Of a stretch of 7,484 nt of DNA, positions 6,571 through 7,484 are shown piece by piece. The stretch lies in assembly GCA_020061965.1 (NCBI GenBank), contig JAGUXG010000048.1, forward strand, positions 1 to 7,484. Direction: 5' to 3'. Each line of letters begins with the position of its first letter. The stretch's first letter is position 1. A program made the position numbers and the translations under genes. This DNA is from a bacterium (GTDB lineage: Bacteria; UBA9089; UBA9088; JAGUXG01). The notes under the pieces are model-generated. The model was not told where the DNA came from, did not search any database, and saw only the letters and a program-made list of their open reading frames with translations.

Positions 6571-6595
6571 TTGTTGAAGAGTATAAATATCTCCC

Positions 6596-7267
6596 CTACT
6601 TCAGCCATCTTATTCTCCATGGTGGCCAATGAATAAACAGAGCTTTTCCTCTAATAAGATTCTCAGGCACAAAACCCCAGACTCTACTATCTGAACTCAT
6701 GTCACGGTTATCACCCATAGCAAAATAGTGATTGGCTGGCACTTTGATAGGTTCTTTCCAGTTGTCCATTATAGAGTATCCAGAGGTTGGTTGGTATGGA
6801 ATGCAATGAACCTTATAAGGCTCATCCAGCTTCTTTCCGTTTATATAGACATCCCTATTTTTGATCATTATCTCATCACCAGACGTTCCTATCACCCTTT
6901 TTATAAAATCCTTGTGTGGATCAAGGTTAACCCTACTTATAGTTGTTGCCCAGACTATGGGCGAGATCATTCTAATAAAGACTCCACGGTCTGGATCTTC
7001 TGGGTTTCTAAAGACAAAGATATCTCCTCTTTTAGGTCTATTCCACCATTTAATTTGCTTGTCAGTAAAAGGAATGGTGAGCGAATAGGAGCATTTTGAG
7101 GCAAAGAGCTGGTCCCCTATCTTAAGTGTTGGAATCATTGAGCCAGATGGAATTCTGTAAGGCTGGATGATGAATGTCCTGATGACTAAAGCAATAGCCA
7201 ACGCCCATAGCACCGAGACAATCCATTCCTTTATTTTGTTGGAAAATCCCTTCTTTTTTTTTATCAC
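6596..7267 (-). CDS. lepB: Signal peptidase I
   Basis: This membrane serine protease removes signal peptides from exported proteins, acting on the outer face of the cytoplasmic membrane. From GTG 7267 the protein is 223 residues. A lysine-rich start (MIKKKKG) leads into one transmembrane segment (about 16-34), then the catalytic-serine motif IPSGSMIPT with Ser43. FIKRVIGTSGDE carries the catalytic lysine Lys123, and GDNRDMSSDSRVWG (185-198) is the family's conserved C-terminal box. Both catalytic residues are present. Between RNPEDPDRG and the lysine motif there is an extra stretch of about 25 residues, partly hydrophobic. An in-frame TTG at 7303 would add 12 residues, but it has no ribosome binding site and its TTGACA looks like a -35 box, so I prefer the GTG. 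No Shine-Dalgarno precedes either start. The gene lies just downstream of a group II intron end, and grpE follows after 175 bases. Confidence 0.9.
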   Translation of the reverse strand: MIKKKKGFSNKIKEWIVSVLWALAIALVIRTFIIQPYRIPSGSMIPTLKIGDQLFASKCSYSLTIPFTDKQIKWWNRPKRGDIFVFRNPEDPDRGVFIRMISPIVWATTISRVNLDPHKDFIKRVIGTSGDEIMIKNRDVYINGKKLDEPYKVHCIPYQPTSGYSIMDNWKEPIKVPANHYFAMGDNRDMSSDSRVWGFVPENLIRGKALFIHWPPWRIRWLK

Positions 7268-7273
7268 CGAAAA

Positions 7274-7303
7274 ATGATAAACATTTCTCCAATAGTTTGT
7301 CAA
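7274..7303 (-). promoter_or_regulatory. Predicted sigma70-type promoter for lepB, leaderless geometry
   Basis: Minus-strand -35 TTGACA (7303-7298) is perfect; an 18-base spacer leads to -10 TATCAT (7279-7274, five of six). Six bases later comes GTG 7267, so transcription should begin at or within a base of the start codon. It lies 40 bases past the intron end, so lepB does not depend on transcription through the intron. Confidence 0.5.
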
Positions 7304-7342
7304 TCTTTTGATTCAGATTAGAAAGTATCTCTAACTGGGTGT

Positions 7343-7444
7343 GTAGAGTAGAGCACTGGCGCAGTAATAGAGCTGTTATTGAGTTTTTGATGCACGCATC
7401 TACTAACACTGCAACAGTTATCCTGTTTCCAGCACCCCCTCATC
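7343..7444 (-). ncRNA. Group II intron domain VI, enlarged, with bulged branch-point A
   Basis: GGGTGCTGG (7437-7429) pairs with CCAGTGCTC (7359-7351) over nine pairs, three of them G-U. Below this, a G-U pair is followed by an unpaired A at 7349, and GAG/CTC pairing resumes. That A is the seventh base from the inferred 3' end, the expected branch-point position. The distal part is unusually long, about 69 bases, and holds a small hairpin (AACAG, five-base loop, CTGTT) and a second stem (GCAGT with ACTGC, then AGTAG with CTATT). Confidence 0.6.
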
Positions 7445-7479
7445 AAACCGTGCGTGAGGTTTTCCCTCACACAGAGCTT
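7445..7479 (-). ncRNA. Group II intron domain V-like hairpin, non-canonical
   Basis: Read on the minus strand: AAGC opens the helix (AGC triad), then a lower stem ending CTGTG paired with CACGG. The two-base CG bulge and an upper stem TGAGG/CCTCA closed by a GAAAA loop follow. The 5-pair, CG bulge, 5-pair pattern is the domain V architecture. Departures from the usual 34-base form are about two extra bases in the 5' lower strand (GCTCTGTG where GC-C/T-GTG is expected) and a five-base loop in place of a GNRA tetraloop. Confidence 0.65.
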
Positions 7480-7484
7480 TGCCG

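Larger units (their letters stand above)
7343..7484 (-). mobile_element. 3' end of a bacterial group II intron (partial; body outside the window)
   Basis: The minus strand shows, in order, a domain V-like hairpin, a GATGAGGGGG linker, a domain VI stem, and a terminus reading CTCTACTCTAC. This order and these words match the ends of many bacterial group II retrointrons as I know them. The inferred last intron base is 7343, with the downstream exon beginning ACACCCAG at 7342. Group II introns are self-splicing ribozymes that move by retrohoming with a reverse transcriptase/maturase, usually encoded in domain IV; that region would lie beyond 7484. I see no reverse transcriptase coding sequence here. 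The domain V has departures from consensus, so the copy may be inactive. The remaining 39 bases (7304-7342) before the lepB promoter hold nothing I recognise. Confidence 0.72.

Noticed and set aside
6421..6595. CIRCE operator (TTAGCACTC-N9-GAGTGCTAA) upstream of grpE.
   Set aside because: Looked for on both strands; no half-site is present.
7264..7284. Six-codon minus-strand frame (MFIIFR) whose TGA overlaps the lepB GTG as GTGA, suggesting a coupled leader peptide.
   Set aside because: Its GGAG is only two bases before the ATG, too close to work well, and it overlaps the promoter -10 box.
7268..7303. TTG 7303 as the lepB start.
   Set aside because: No ribosome binding site precedes it, the codon is part of a consensus TTGACA, and the shorter product starting MIKKKKG looks like a normal signal peptidase N-terminus.
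7122..7409. Minus-strand open frame of 95 codons overlapping the lepB start and intron domain VI.
   Set aside because: It runs out of frame through lepB and through structured intron RNA, with no recognisable protein motif.
1..7484. CRISPR array, tRNA, rRNA or riboswitch.
   Set aside because: No regularly spaced direct repeats, no tRNA-like cloverleaf arms and no rRNA or riboswitch core motifs were seen on either strand.

Overview
The window is 7,484 bases of AT-leaning bacterial DNA. Every gene I can support lies on the minus strand, so transcription runs from the high to the low coordinates. Nothing identifies a species. A GrpE chaperone factor, a type I signal peptidase, tight overlapping genes and GTG starts make it bacterial. 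Exported and membrane-anchored tetratricopeptide (TPR) proteins, an NadX-type aspartate dehydrogenase and a large secreted protein with a DUF11-like domain suggest an uncultured, possibly anaerobic and possibly diderm lineage. That placement is inference only.

Layout in transcription order. (1) 7484-7343: the 3' end of a group II intron, with a domain V-like hairpin, an enlarged domain VI with a bulged A seven bases before the end, and the CTCTAC terminus. The body and any reverse transcriptase lie outside the window. (2) 7303-7274: a consensus-like promoter, then lepB (signal peptidase I), probably starting at GTG 7267. (3) 6595-6421: a gap with a roughly 110-base palindromic element containing heptamer repeats, then a candidate promoter for grpE. 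(4) 6420-4192: grpE, a membrane-anchored TPR protein and a short CNNM/CorC-type membrane protein, overlapping end to start as one operon. (5) 4147-4118: a strong promoter and a perfect ribosome binding site serving a 614-residue exported coiled-coil/TPR protein, followed one base later by nadX. (6) 1445-1277: an inverted repeat and a promoter whose predicted start site coincides with the next ATG. (7) 1276-1: the first 425 codons of a secreted protein with a glutamine-amidotransferase-like (ThuA/DJ-1-like) region and the start of a DUF11-like domain, cut by the window edge.

The genes are mostly housekeeping or cell-envelope: protein export (lepB), folding (grpE), envelope scaffolding (two TPR proteins), ion transport or regulation (CNNM) and NAD biosynthesis (nadX). 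The least ordinary items are the degenerate-looking group II intron end upstream of lepB, the matched leaderless-type promoter geometry of lepB and the secreted protein gene, the palindromic element between lepB and grpE, and the uncharacterised secreted protein.
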